5,211 bases of DNA, from assembly GCA_026396975.1 (NCBI GenBank), contig JAPLVT010000137.1, positions 1-5,211 on the forward strand, in the 5' to 3' direction. The DNA is from Candidatus Iainarchaeum sp. GTDB taxonomy: Archaea; Iainarchaeota; Iainarchaeia; Iainarchaeales; GCA-2688035. The notes under the pieces were generated by a model. That model ran no database searches. It had not been told where the DNA came from and worked only from the letters and a program-made list of their open reading frames with translations. Within the stretch, counting starts at the first letter, position 1. Each line of letters starts with the position of its first letter. This document shows positions 1 through 5,211 of this stretch, piece by piece. The position numbers and the translations under genes were made by a program.

Positions 1-347
1 GAGCTGATTCTGCAGAAGCTCTCGATGAAAACGACCTTCCGCCCGAAAAGTTTTGCGATAAGGCAAATCCCGATTGCCGTGTCAGCGCCTGTGCTGATCA
101 CAACAGCCGGCTTTTCGCGCAAAAAAATTTTCAGCGACTGGAAAAAATTCTCCGCGAGTAGCAGCGGGTTTCTCCGCGGGCATGTGACAAAGAAAACTTT
201 TTCCTTTCTGCCGAGGTCTATCGCATTGAAGCGCCTGTCGCTGACAAAGAAGTGCGGCTTTCCCGCCCAGGCCGCCTGCAACTGCACCAGCTCGGTCAAA
301 TGCCCGCCGGCGCTGCAGGCCAAGCAAACTTTTTTACTGTTTTGCAT
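1..347 (-). CDS. Alg14/PssD-like glycosyltransferase subunit, 3' end missing (runs off left edge)
   Basis: Translating the minus strand from the ATG at 347-345 gives 115 residues with no stop before the edge. Visible motifs: a glycine-rich SAGGHLTEL near residues 12-20 (the Alg14/PssD N-terminal loop), STGADTAIG at about 85-93, and VVFIESFCR at about 105-113, matching the family's 'IES-aromatic-x-R' stretch. In this family the protein is the membrane-recruiting or acceptor-binding half of a split GT-B enzyme. With an Alg13/PssE partner it adds the second sugar to a lipid-PP-sugar on the cytoplasmic face. Yeast Alg14 has an N-terminal membrane anchor; this protein begins directly with the Rossmann-type beta strand and has none. 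It starts 9 nt after the GPT-like gene's stop, in the same frame, with a GGTGA ribosome-binding motif over that stop, so co-translation is likely. About 40 C-terminal residues are probably missing if it has the usual length of roughly 150. The family call is solid; Alg14 versus exopolysaccharide PssD role is inferred from the N-glycosylation neighbours. Confidence 0.88.
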   Translation of the reverse strand, partial: MQNSKKVCLACSAGGHLTELVQLQAAWAGKPHFFVSDRRFNAIDLGRKEKVFFVTCPRRNPLLLAENFFQSLKIFLREKPAVVISTGADTAIGICLIAKLFGRKVVFIESFCRIS

Positions 348-356
348 AATGCTGGT

Positions 357-361
357 TCACC
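357..361 (-). promoter_or_regulatory. Shine-Dalgarno motif for the Alg14-like gene, overlapping the upstream stop codon
   Basis: The minus strand reads GGTGA at 361-357, matching the core of the archaeal GGAGGTGA motif, and ends 9 nt before the ATG at 347. Its TGA is the stop codon of the GPT-like gene. This supports ATG 347 as the start and suggests that ribosomes ending on GPT reinitiate on the Alg14-like gene. Confidence 0.55.
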
Positions 362-1289
362 AGAACAGCCTGAAATGGCTCAGCGAGAAAACCGCAACGC
401 TCAAAACTGCCTGCAAAAGCAGCAGTGCAATTACCACCTGCTTTTCCGTGAATTTTCCGAGGCGCATTATTACGTGCGTCAGCGAGGCGGCTTTTCCGGA
501 TGGTGCGCGCAGTGTGCCATCGCGCTGCAGTATTCCAAATCCCTGCCTCTGCATCCTGAACCTTGCCTTGAGGAAAAGTTCTATGAAATAAAGCAGCATG
601 AGCAGCACGCCTATTTTCTCCATGTTGCCGATTATTACGATTGTCGCGATTGCTGCCCCTATCATAAGCGTCAGGCTGTCGCCGCCGAAGATGCGCGCCG
701 GATACCAGTTGAACGCGAGGAAAGCCAGCAGCGCTCCAAGCATTGTCGCGGCTATTATCGCGGACTCAACCTGCCCCTGCTGCAGCGCTATTGCGAGAAG
801 CGTCGCGCTGATGATGCTTCCGAGCCCTGCTTCCAAGCCATTCAGCCCTGCAAGCATGTTGGCGGCGTTGCTTGCGCCTGTTACGCCGACGGGGACAAAA
901 AGCAGGCTGTATATTACCCCAAAGCTGACAGTGCCGATTATCGGCAGGAAATATTCCACGGGCAACGGGCCGAAGAACGGCAGTTTTATCGGCGGGTTGC
1001 TTATTTTTATTGCCATCAGCGGCAGTGCCGCAAAAACAGGCACAAGAGCGTGCTGCCATTGCCTGATGCCGTTTCTCCATCCAACCAAATCATCGATTAC
1101 ACCCAAAAAAGCGACCATTGCAATTGTTGCATAGCCCGCCAGAAGGAAAGTAAGGTTAAGTTCCACTGTATGCAGGTAGGTGAATATGAATATTGAGAGA
1201 AGGATGCCAGTGCTGAAGCCAATCCATACCCCGACTCCGCCCATTACGGGGATTTTCAGCTTTCCCCTCATGTTCATGTCAATTCCCAC
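357..1289 (-). CDS. GPT/AglH-like polyprenyl-phosphate GlcNAc-1-phosphate transferase, N-terminally short
   Basis: This 310-residue membrane protein belongs to the glycosyltransferase-4 (MraY/WecA/GPT) superfamily and is closest in motifs to eukaryotic DPAGT1 and archaeal AglH. Such enzymes transfer GlcNAc-1-P (or a related sugar) from UDP-sugar to dolichyl phosphate, the first step of lipid-linked N-glycan assembly. Residues counted from the GTG: a GxDMN segment at 2-6; the Mg-binding GVIDD at 63-67; NMLAGLNGLEAG at 144-155; FNWYP at 193-197; FGGDS at 201-205 with the catalytic Asp 204; and a C-terminal SGKAASLTH...LGKFTE block at about 264-282. About nine hydrophobic segments are visible, one fewer than the family's usual ten. 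Oddities: helix 1 is absent; the 'P-E' before the GG motif is P-V (Val 15); and the Lys normally following the DD motif in DPAGT1 appears as His 80. An in-frame TAA at 1322-1320 blocks upstream extension. The first possible codon is GTG at 1289; ATG at 1277 or 1271 is an alternative, and none has a clear ribosome-binding site. Confidence 0.88.
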   Translation of the reverse strand: MGIDMNMRGKLKIPVMGGVGVWIGFSTGILLSIFIFTYLHTVELNLTFLLAGYATIAMVAFLGVIDDLVGWRNGIRQWQHALVPVFAALPLMAIKISNPPIKLPFFGPLPVEYFLPIIGTVSFGVIYSLLFVPVGVTGASNAANMLAGLNGLEAGLGSIISATLLAIALQQGQVESAIIAATMLGALLAFLAFNWYPARIFGGDSLTLMIGAAIATIVIIGNMEKIGVLLMLLYFIELFLKARFRMQRQGFGILQRDGTLRAPSGKAASLTHVIMRLGKFTEKQVVIALLLLQAVLSVAVFSLSHFRLFW

Positions 1290-1311
1290 AATCTGGACCA
1301 GAATAAGGCGA

Positions 1312-1336
1312 AAAGGGAATTAAAAAAGAACCCTTT
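1312..1336 (-). terminator. Possible T-rich hairpin terminator in the aglB-GPT spacer
   Basis: The 84-bp spacer 1290-1373 holds perfect 6-bp inverted arms, AAAGGG at 1312-1317 and CCCTTT at 1331-1336, around a loop of A's on the plus strand and T's on the minus strand, with six consecutive T's read on the minus strand. Archaeal termination depends mainly on U-rich tracts, so this could partly end transcription after aglB. The arms are short and the spacer is AT-rich, so chance is possible. It may instead lie within a degenerate coding stretch of the GPT-like gene. I see no convincing separate promoter here. Confidence 0.25.
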
Positions 1337-1373
1337 AATGATTGTATCAATAAGAACAGCTGATTTTTGGCAG

Positions 1374-3500
1374 TCAATTTGCGGCCGCGATTGCTTCCTT
1401 ATTGACCTTGAAGATTCTTATCCCTTCTTTCGAGTAAGCCAGGTCAAAGTATTGCATTACCTCGGGCTGCTGGAACCAGAGCCGCGCGAGAATGCTTTCG
1501 TTCAAGGCCGGGTTAAGGATGTAAATTTCGCTGTTGTCGGTTGCCCTATAGATGTACCACGGCACTGTGGCGCCGTTCGGCGCAGTGTAAATCTGGTTGC
1601 TCTGCGCGGTCCACTTGTCCGGCAGCGAGAACATTGCCTGCGCCGGCAGGTTGTTCCCACCGCAGGCGTAAGTAATGTTGCCGCTGCTGTCCTGCGTTGT
1701 GTTGCAAGGAATTGACATGTGCGGCGAGATAAGGAACTTTACTATTCTCGGGTCCATGTTGTTCAGCGTGTTATAGGCGTAGTTTCCAAAGCTGTTTATT
1801 TTAACGAACATGTCCGTGCTTAGGATAACGTAATCGTTGTCGTATACTCCCATCATTTCGACGGCTCTGTTCAGGTCGCTTGTTATCACGAATTCCGCGA
1901 AATTGCTGTCGCTGTTCCAGCTCAGGTTCCTGTTATCAGCGCTGACAGCCCGCTCGCCTATGAACGTAATCCAGTGCCCTTCGTCCCACCAGTTGAACAT
2001 CTTGCTATCGGTCGGCGTATTGTCTTTCATCCACTGCAGCGCTGGCTTCCATGTTGGCATGCTCATTTCAATGTTAGGCAACTGGTCCATCATGAAAATA
2101 GTTGAAGCGCCCACTCCCGTCAGCAGCAGGAAACCAAGCCCAAGCGCGACTGTTTTCTGCTCAAGGCCGCTCCTTCCCTGCATGTAATGGAACAGCTCCG
2201 CTGTTACAGCGCCGGCTGCAGCCGCGATCGGCAGGCCAAAGGCGAAAGTGAATTTCAGCTTGTACCACGCCATGAAGAAGCATATCAGAACCCAAAAGAA
2301 AATCATCGCGCTCAAATGCTCGCGCTTTTCCCTGTACATCCTAAGTGGCAAAAGCAAAAGCGCGAGCGGCGCGAAAACAATCAGCGCGTTGTACTTGCTG
2401 CCGAAAAACTGGTTGCCGGTGTTTTCTTCGCCCACGCTTGCCCCGAGGACTCCCTGCTGCGCTGCGAAAACATGGGGCTCTATTATAAACATTGTTACCA
2501 TTAGAAGCAAAACGCAGTACAGCATTATCATTGCAATGAGGTTTATTGTCTTTGCGTTGTTTTCCCTCTGGCTTTGGTTCCGCATATTATACGCCAGGTA
2601 TAAAATCACGCCGAGGACCAGCGCCGCGACCGCAAACGCGACCAAAGCCAGATTGCCCGGCAGGCCTGTTGAGGCGTAAGATATGACTGATGTTATCCAG
2701 ACATTGCCGTAGTTCAATGTTGCCACAGCAATGTAAATTGCCATTGTGATTGCGGAAAGCTTTAGCAGGTCAAGAAATTCCTTCCAGCCCATTTTGACAT
2801 AAACATACATTGCCGCAAAGACAATATAGCCGCCAAAAGTAAGCGGAATCAGGAAGTTCATGTCCCACGTTATCGCCATCAGCCCGAAAGAAATCCCGCT
2901 GAGCACAGAGTTGATTATTCCCTTCTTGTTGAAAACCGGGCTCTTCACGGCCCTCGCCAAAAAAACCCAGCCGATTACGAACAGCAGGAACCCAAAGCAG
3001 TCCGCCTGGAAGAAGCCTGCCATTGTCCTGTAAACGAAAGCCGGCATTACGGCTGCGATGAAAGCCATTACATAGCCGGCTTTCCTGCCGTAAATCTCCT
3101 TGCCCAAAAAAAACATTGCAACCGCTGTCAGCGCCCCGAAAAGCGCCGGCAGCACCTTCACGAACTGTATCCAGAGCATCTTGTCGTATGGCGCGCCTAA
3201 AGTGAAAATATCATAGATAGCCGCAGTGAAATACAGGAAGAAATGGTTCCTCGGCGGCCAGCCGCCGCCCATGAAATAATACGAAAGCGGGTCGTGCTCT
3301 GGCACAATGCCGGTCTGGATTACAGCGGCTGTCATCCTCGCCTCATAGTACGAGTCGAACTCGAACATGTACTCGTACCTGAGCAGGTGCCCCCTTATCC
3401 CAAAGCCAATCAGGAAAATGAGTATGAGTATGAACAACTGCTTCTTGTCAAAGCCCTTGATAATGCTGACTATCTTATTGCCAATGCTATCTGAAGGCAT
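1374..3500 (-). CDS. aglB: AglB/STT3-type dolichyl-PP-oligosaccharide--protein glycosyltransferase
   Basis: This is the catalytic oligosaccharyltransferase that moves a lipid-linked glycan to Asn of N-X-S/T sequons on the outer face of the membrane. It has 708 residues: a multi-span GT-C membrane domain (about 1-470) and a soluble extracytoplasmic C-terminal domain (about 475-708). Visible motifs: first acidic motif EFDSYYEAR at 47-55 (Asp 49); second-DXD region RTMAGFFQADCF at 158-169; SVGEEN at 355-360, the SVSEEN/TIXE loop with the expected catalytic Glu; WWDEG at 504-508, the WWDYG sequon-binding motif with Tyr changed to Glu; and a DK-like segment TDMFVKI at 562-568. The second DXD motif reads Q-A-D (165-167), so the usual first Asp is Gln. 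The C-terminal domain has four sequons of its own. Start: ATG 3500 precedes a short polar stretch and the first membrane helix at about 21-40, and a TATA-like box sits about 26 bp upstream, implying a leaderless or nearly leaderless mRNA. It ends with TGA at 1376-1374. Family assignment is near certain. Confidence 0.97.
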   Translation of the reverse strand: MPSDSIGNKIVSIIKGFDKKQLFILILIFLIGFGIRGHLLRYEYMFEFDSYYEARMTAAVIQTGIVPEHDPLSYYFMGGGWPPRNHFFLYFTAAIYDIFTLGAPYDKMLWIQFVKVLPALFGALTAVAMFFLGKEIYGRKAGYVMAFIAAVMPAFVYRTMAGFFQADCFGFLLFVIGWVFLARAVKSPVFNKKGIINSVLSGISFGLMAITWDMNFLIPLTFGGYIVFAAMYVYVKMGWKEFLDLLKLSAITMAIYIAVATLNYGNVWITSVISYASTGLPGNLALVAFAVAALVLGVILYLAYNMRNQSQRENNAKTINLIAMIMLYCVLLLMVTMFIIEPHVFAAQQGVLGASVGEENTGNQFFGSKYNALIVFAPLALLLLPLRMYREKREHLSAMIFFWVLICFFMAWYKLKFTFAFGLPIAAAAGAVTAELFHYMQGRSGLEQKTVALGLGFLLLTGVGASTIFMMDQLPNIEMSMPTWKPALQWMKDNTPTDSKMFNWWDEGHWITFIGERAVSADNRNLSWNSDSNFAEFVITSDLNRAVEMMGVYDNDYVILSTDMFVKINSFGNYAYNTLNNMDPRIVKFLISPHMSIPCNTTQDSSGNITYACGGNNLPAQAMFSLPDKWTAQSNQIYTAPNGATVPWYIYRATDNSEIYILNPALNESILARLWFQQPEVMQYFDLAYSKEGIRIFKVNKEAIAAAN

Positions 3501-3520
3501 AACTACCTAACCCGACAATA

Positions 3521-3530
3521 AATTTAAATA
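3521..3530 (-). promoter_or_regulatory. Archaeal TATA-like box for the aglB/STT3 gene
   Basis: The minus strand reads TATTTAAATT here, inside an A/T-only run flanked by more GC-rich sequence. Its centre is about 26 bp from the A of the aglB ATG at 3500. That is the usual archaeal TATA-to-start distance, so transcription probably begins at or within a few bases of the start codon. The upstream flank (TTCCTCTTCT) is pyrimidine-rich rather than the purine-rich BRE consensus, which lowers confidence. The same flank could serve as a T-rich terminator for the gene ending at 3626. Confidence 0.5.
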
Positions 3531-3560
3531 AGAAGAGGAAGCCCAGCGAGTGGACGCAGA

Positions 3561-3579
3561 GTTTAAACGCCTAATAGGC
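3561..3579. repeat. Two abutting palindromes in the spacer upstream of aglB
   Basis: GTTTAAAC (3561-3568, perfect palindrome) is directly followed by GCCTAATAGGC (3569-3579, 5-bp arms around one central base). They lie about 30 bp upstream of the TATA-like box. Such symmetry could be a binding site for a dimeric regulator, but short palindromes also arise by chance. I recognise no known operator. The rest of the 125-bp spacer shows no tRNA, C/D-box or other RNA gene that I can support. Confidence 0.25.
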
Positions 3580-3625
3580 CTCGTTCTCCCTGCCGAAACT
3601 GATTTGCCTTTGCCAGGCTCCGCAT

Positions 3626-5095
3626 CTAATCCGCGTTAAATACCTTAAATGCCCCCATGTCTGCGGTCAGCCGCAGCCCGCATGCCCCGGTGGCTGGCAT
3701 GTTTTTTATCACCAGTGTTCTGAGCCCCATTTTTTCAATCATGAGGCGAACCGTGTTGCAATCGTTTTGCCGGAATGCGCCAAGCAGCGCTTCTTTGTCC
3801 TTTTCAAAAGCCGCGTGGGCGCTGCCCGACAGGAACCAGTCGTTTACTGAGAGATTGTGGAACTTGAATGTCTGATATGAAACATAAGACATTATGAACT
3901 TGTCCGCCCCGTTCATGTCGGCTACAAAGAACACGCTGGGCAGTTCGCCGAAGCCAAGCAGTGGCTTGTAGTCAGGGTTGTTGAAAAGGTTGGCTTTCTC
4001 TATTCTGGGCGCAAAATAAAAAAAGTTCAGCGCGAGGAGCGCAAAAAGCAATGAAAAGAGTGCATTCTGCCTGTTAAGCCACTGCGGCAATGCAGCCGGC
4101 AGTTTCGCGTTAATTCTGAAGCCGTGGTTTACAATGTAATAGCATGTTATTCCAAGAATGAAAAGCGTGGTGCTGTGCGCTTCGAGTTGTCCGACCAGTG
4201 GGATAAAGTTACCCAGGTTAAGGATGTGCAGCGCTGACAGCGCAGCAAATGGAGCCAAAAAAAATTCCCTTGCCGCGACGAAAAGCAGCAGGAACAAGGC
4301 GAGTATTGCCGTGTACATGTTAAGCGACAGGCCAACGTTGGGGGGGAGTTGTGTTGTGGACAAAGTGGTTCCGAGCGAAAGCACGAAACTTGCAAAGTAA
4401 GGGAATGTGAGAAGCGGCACCAGCAGTAGCGGCGCAAGCCCTTTCAGCAGGCTCTTCCTGTTCTGTAACAGGATGCACAAATACAAAAGGCACAGCAGGA
4501 GAAAAATGAACAGCTGCGATGCAAAGAGCACTGAAAAAAGAACAGCAAAAGCAGCAAGGCTTTTGTTGCTGAATTCAAGGTTTTTTCTCCTGTCCAAGAG
4601 ATAAGCGACCGCGGGGAAACAGAGGTTAAACGCAAAAATCTTTGTGTTGAAGCCCATCAAAACAAGCAAGCCAACGGAAAAAAAATTGCCTGCTGCCAGC
4701 AGATAAGCCAGCGTGCTCTTCCTCGAAAGCTTCCATGTCGCTGCAAAGGCAAATGCATAGCTCAATAAAAAAGTGGCGAAAAAGCTCCAGTAAACGGAAG
4801 CCGCCCCAAACAGTGACATTGCATGGAACACTAACACGTTCACCGCAAAGAAAAAAGGCGGGTAGACGGCAAAAGGCAGGTTATGGTAGCCATAATTCCA
4901 GTAAGGAACCTCAGAGAAAAAGCCCCTGTCAATTGCAAAAAAGCTCCTGTCCAAATAAGAGCCAATGTCCATGAAGTGCCAGTAATCCGGCTGAGCCATC
5001 CTGGCAAAAAAACAGGTTATGAACGCCGCCAACAGCAAGAAACCGGCGAGCAATAGCAAGGAAAAAATAACGCGGTCCCTGCTTTTTGCAGTCAT
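3626..5095 (-). CDS. Polytopic membrane protein, putative GT-C-fold glycosyltransferase (PTPS_related/YfhO-like)
   Basis: This 489-residue protein has a short basic N-terminus, a first membrane helix at about 9-30, and roughly ten further hydrophobic segments up to about 362. A soluble tail of about 125 residues follows. After helix 1 comes a loop with an acidic pair-like motif, FMDIGSYLDR (41-50, Asp 43), then a WNYG...LPFAVYPPFFF segment (66-83). This layout (helix 1, Asp-bearing outer loop, 'W-x-x-G...P-F-x-x-Y-P-P') resembles large GT-C-like membrane proteins annotated as PTPS_related or YfhO-like, thought to be polyprenyl-phosphate-sugar-dependent glycosyltransferases. The tail ends in a small alpha/beta unit (about 430-489) as seen in that group. 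It starts at ATG 5095, overlaps the acyltransferase stop as ATGA, and ends with TAG at 3628-3626. Function in glycan assembly is inferred from fold-like features and neighbours; donor and acceptor cannot be told. A flippase or non-enzymatic membrane role is not excluded. Confidence 0.8.
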   Translation of the reverse strand: MTAKSRDRVIFSLLLLAGFLLLAAFITCFFARMAQPDYWHFMDIGSYLDRSFFAIDRGFFSEVPYWNYGYHNLPFAVYPPFFFAVNVLVFHAMSLFGAASVYWSFFATFLLSYAFAFAATWKLSRKSTLAYLLAAGNFFSVGLLVLMGFNTKIFAFNLCFPAVAYLLDRRKNLEFSNKSLAAFAVLFSVLFASQLFIFLLLCLLYLCILLQNRKSLLKGLAPLLLVPLLTFPYFASFVLSLGTTLSTTQLPPNVGLSLNMYTAILALFLLLFVAAREFFLAPFAALSALHILNLGNFIPLVGQLEAHSTTLFILGITCYYIVNHGFRINAKLPAALPQWLNRQNALFSLLFALLALNFFYFAPRIEKANLFNNPDYKPLLGFGELPSVFFVADMNGADKFIMSYVSYQTFKFHNLSVNDWFLSGSAHAAFEKDKEALLGAFRQNDCNTVRLMIEKMGLRTLVIKNMPATGACGLRLTADMGAFKVFNAD

Positions 5096-5211
5096 GCCAA
5101 CCTTCCCTTGGTTTTTGCCGGCACCCCAATGTTCACGCTGGCACGTTGCGTGCTTTTTGTCACCACTGCACCTGCTCCAACAACGCAGTTTTCTCCAAGT
5201 TCGATGCCAGG
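5092..5211 (-). CDS. Hexapeptide-repeat (left-handed beta-helix) acyltransferase, C-terminal fragment
   Basis: Read from the right edge, the minus strand gives 39 residues then TGA at 5094-5092. The fragment contains the last hexapeptide coils and the family's closing signature: IELGENCVVGAGAVVTKS followed by VNIGVPAKTKGRLA. The 'GAGAVVTK ... GVPAK' pair is characteristic of acetyltransferases such as NeuD-, WbbJ- and maltose-acetyltransferase-like proteins, which form trimers and use acetyl-CoA (sometimes other acyl donors) to modify sugars. The usual 'dvpp' turn between these motifs is STQRAS here. The N-terminal, substrate-defining part is outside the window, so specificity cannot be read. 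The stop overlaps the next start as ATGA, placing both genes in one transcript. In this setting O- or N-acetylation of a glycan sugar is the likely role, by inference. Confidence 0.9.
   Translation of the reverse strand, partial: PGIELGENCVVGAGAVVTKSTQRASVNIGVPAKTKGRLA
5100..5106 (-). promoter_or_regulatory. Shine-Dalgarno-like motif for the GT-C-like membrane protein
   Basis: The minus strand reads GGAAGGT at 5106-5100, a one-gap match to GGAGGT, ending 4 nt before the ATG at 5095. It lies inside the end of the acyltransferase reading frame and, with the ATGA overlap, supports ATG 5095 as the start and translational coupling of the two genes. Confidence 0.45.

Noticed and set aside
82..327. 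Minus-strand 81-codon frame inside the Alg14-like gene.
   Set aside because: The overlapping frame starting at 347 shows Alg14-family motifs, whereas this one shows none; it is an out-of-frame shadow.
357..359. TGA as a recoded sense codon joining the GPT-like and Alg14-like genes.
   Set aside because: TGA also ends the aglB and acyltransferase genes sensibly at family C-termini, so general recoding is unlikely; only occasional readthrough is kept as a hypothesis.
252..1196. Long plus-strand open frame of 314 codons opposite the GPT-like and Alg14-like genes.
   Set aside because: Composition is low-complexity and rich in Cys, His, Arg and Gln with no domain; it is the antisense shadow of clearly recognised genes.
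3563..3625. 20-residue frame on the minus strand starting with ATG immediately after the TAG of the GT-C-like gene.
   Set aside because: No ribosome-binding motif, no recognisable sequence, and it lies in a spacer with palindromes; likely chance.
3541..3625. Possible tRNA or small RNA: the minus strand has GAGCCTGGCAAAGGC, recalling a tRNA D-arm, and a GTTTAAAC resembling a T-loop.
   Set aside because: No complementary acceptor stem, no proper anticodon arm and no canonical T-loop could be built on either strand; C/D boxes are also absent.
1..5211. CRISPR array, insertion sequence or defence system.
   Set aside because: No spaced direct repeats, transposase motifs or terminal inverted repeats are visible; almost all of the sequence is explained by glycan-related genes.

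Overview
The window looks archaeal and carries a compact N-glycosylation / surface-glycan gene cluster. All supported genes lie on the minus strand and are read from the right edge to the left edge. The archaeal call rests on three things: an AglB/STT3-type oligosaccharyltransferase next to a eukaryote/archaeal-type (GPT/DPAGT1-like) GlcNAc-1-phosphate transferase and an Alg14-like protein; an archaeal TATA-like box about 26 bp before the AglB start codon; and dense packing with short spacers. A small-genome DPANN-type archaeon is a reasonable guess, but the window alone does not fix the lineage.

Layout in transcription order: (1) 5211-5092, the C-terminal end of a left-handed beta-helix (hexapeptide) acyltransferase whose start lies outside the window. 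(2) 5095-3626, a 489-residue polytopic membrane protein with GT-C-like features, coupled to gene 1 by an ATGA overlap. (3) A 125-bp spacer with the TATA-like box and two abutting palindromes. (4) 3500-1374, AglB/STT3. (5) An 84-bp spacer with a T-rich hairpin. (6) 1289-357, a GPT/AglH-like polyprenyl-phosphate GlcNAc-1-P transferase with an unusually short N-terminus. (7) 347-1, the N-terminal 115 residues of an Alg14/PssD-like glycosyltransferase subunit, running off the left edge. Open frames on the plus strand are shadows of these genes.

How the genes would work together (inference from families): the GPT homolog starts the lipid-linked oligosaccharide by putting a sugar-1-phosphate on dolichyl phosphate. 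The Alg14-like subunit, with an Alg13-like partner expected just beyond the left edge, adds the second sugar. Further sugars and an acyl decoration may come from genes such as the GT-C-like protein and the hexapeptide acyltransferase. AglB then transfers the finished glycan to Asn in N-X-S/T sequons outside the cell.

The most notable points are departures from family consensus. AglB has Gln where the second DXD motif normally has its first acidic residue. The GPT homolog lacks the first transmembrane helix and changes two normally conserved residues, and the missing N-terminus may be present upstream in another frame. The GPT and Alg14-like genes share one reading frame, separated by a single TGA and 9 nt. 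No RNA gene, CRISPR array, insertion sequence or long repeat was recognised.
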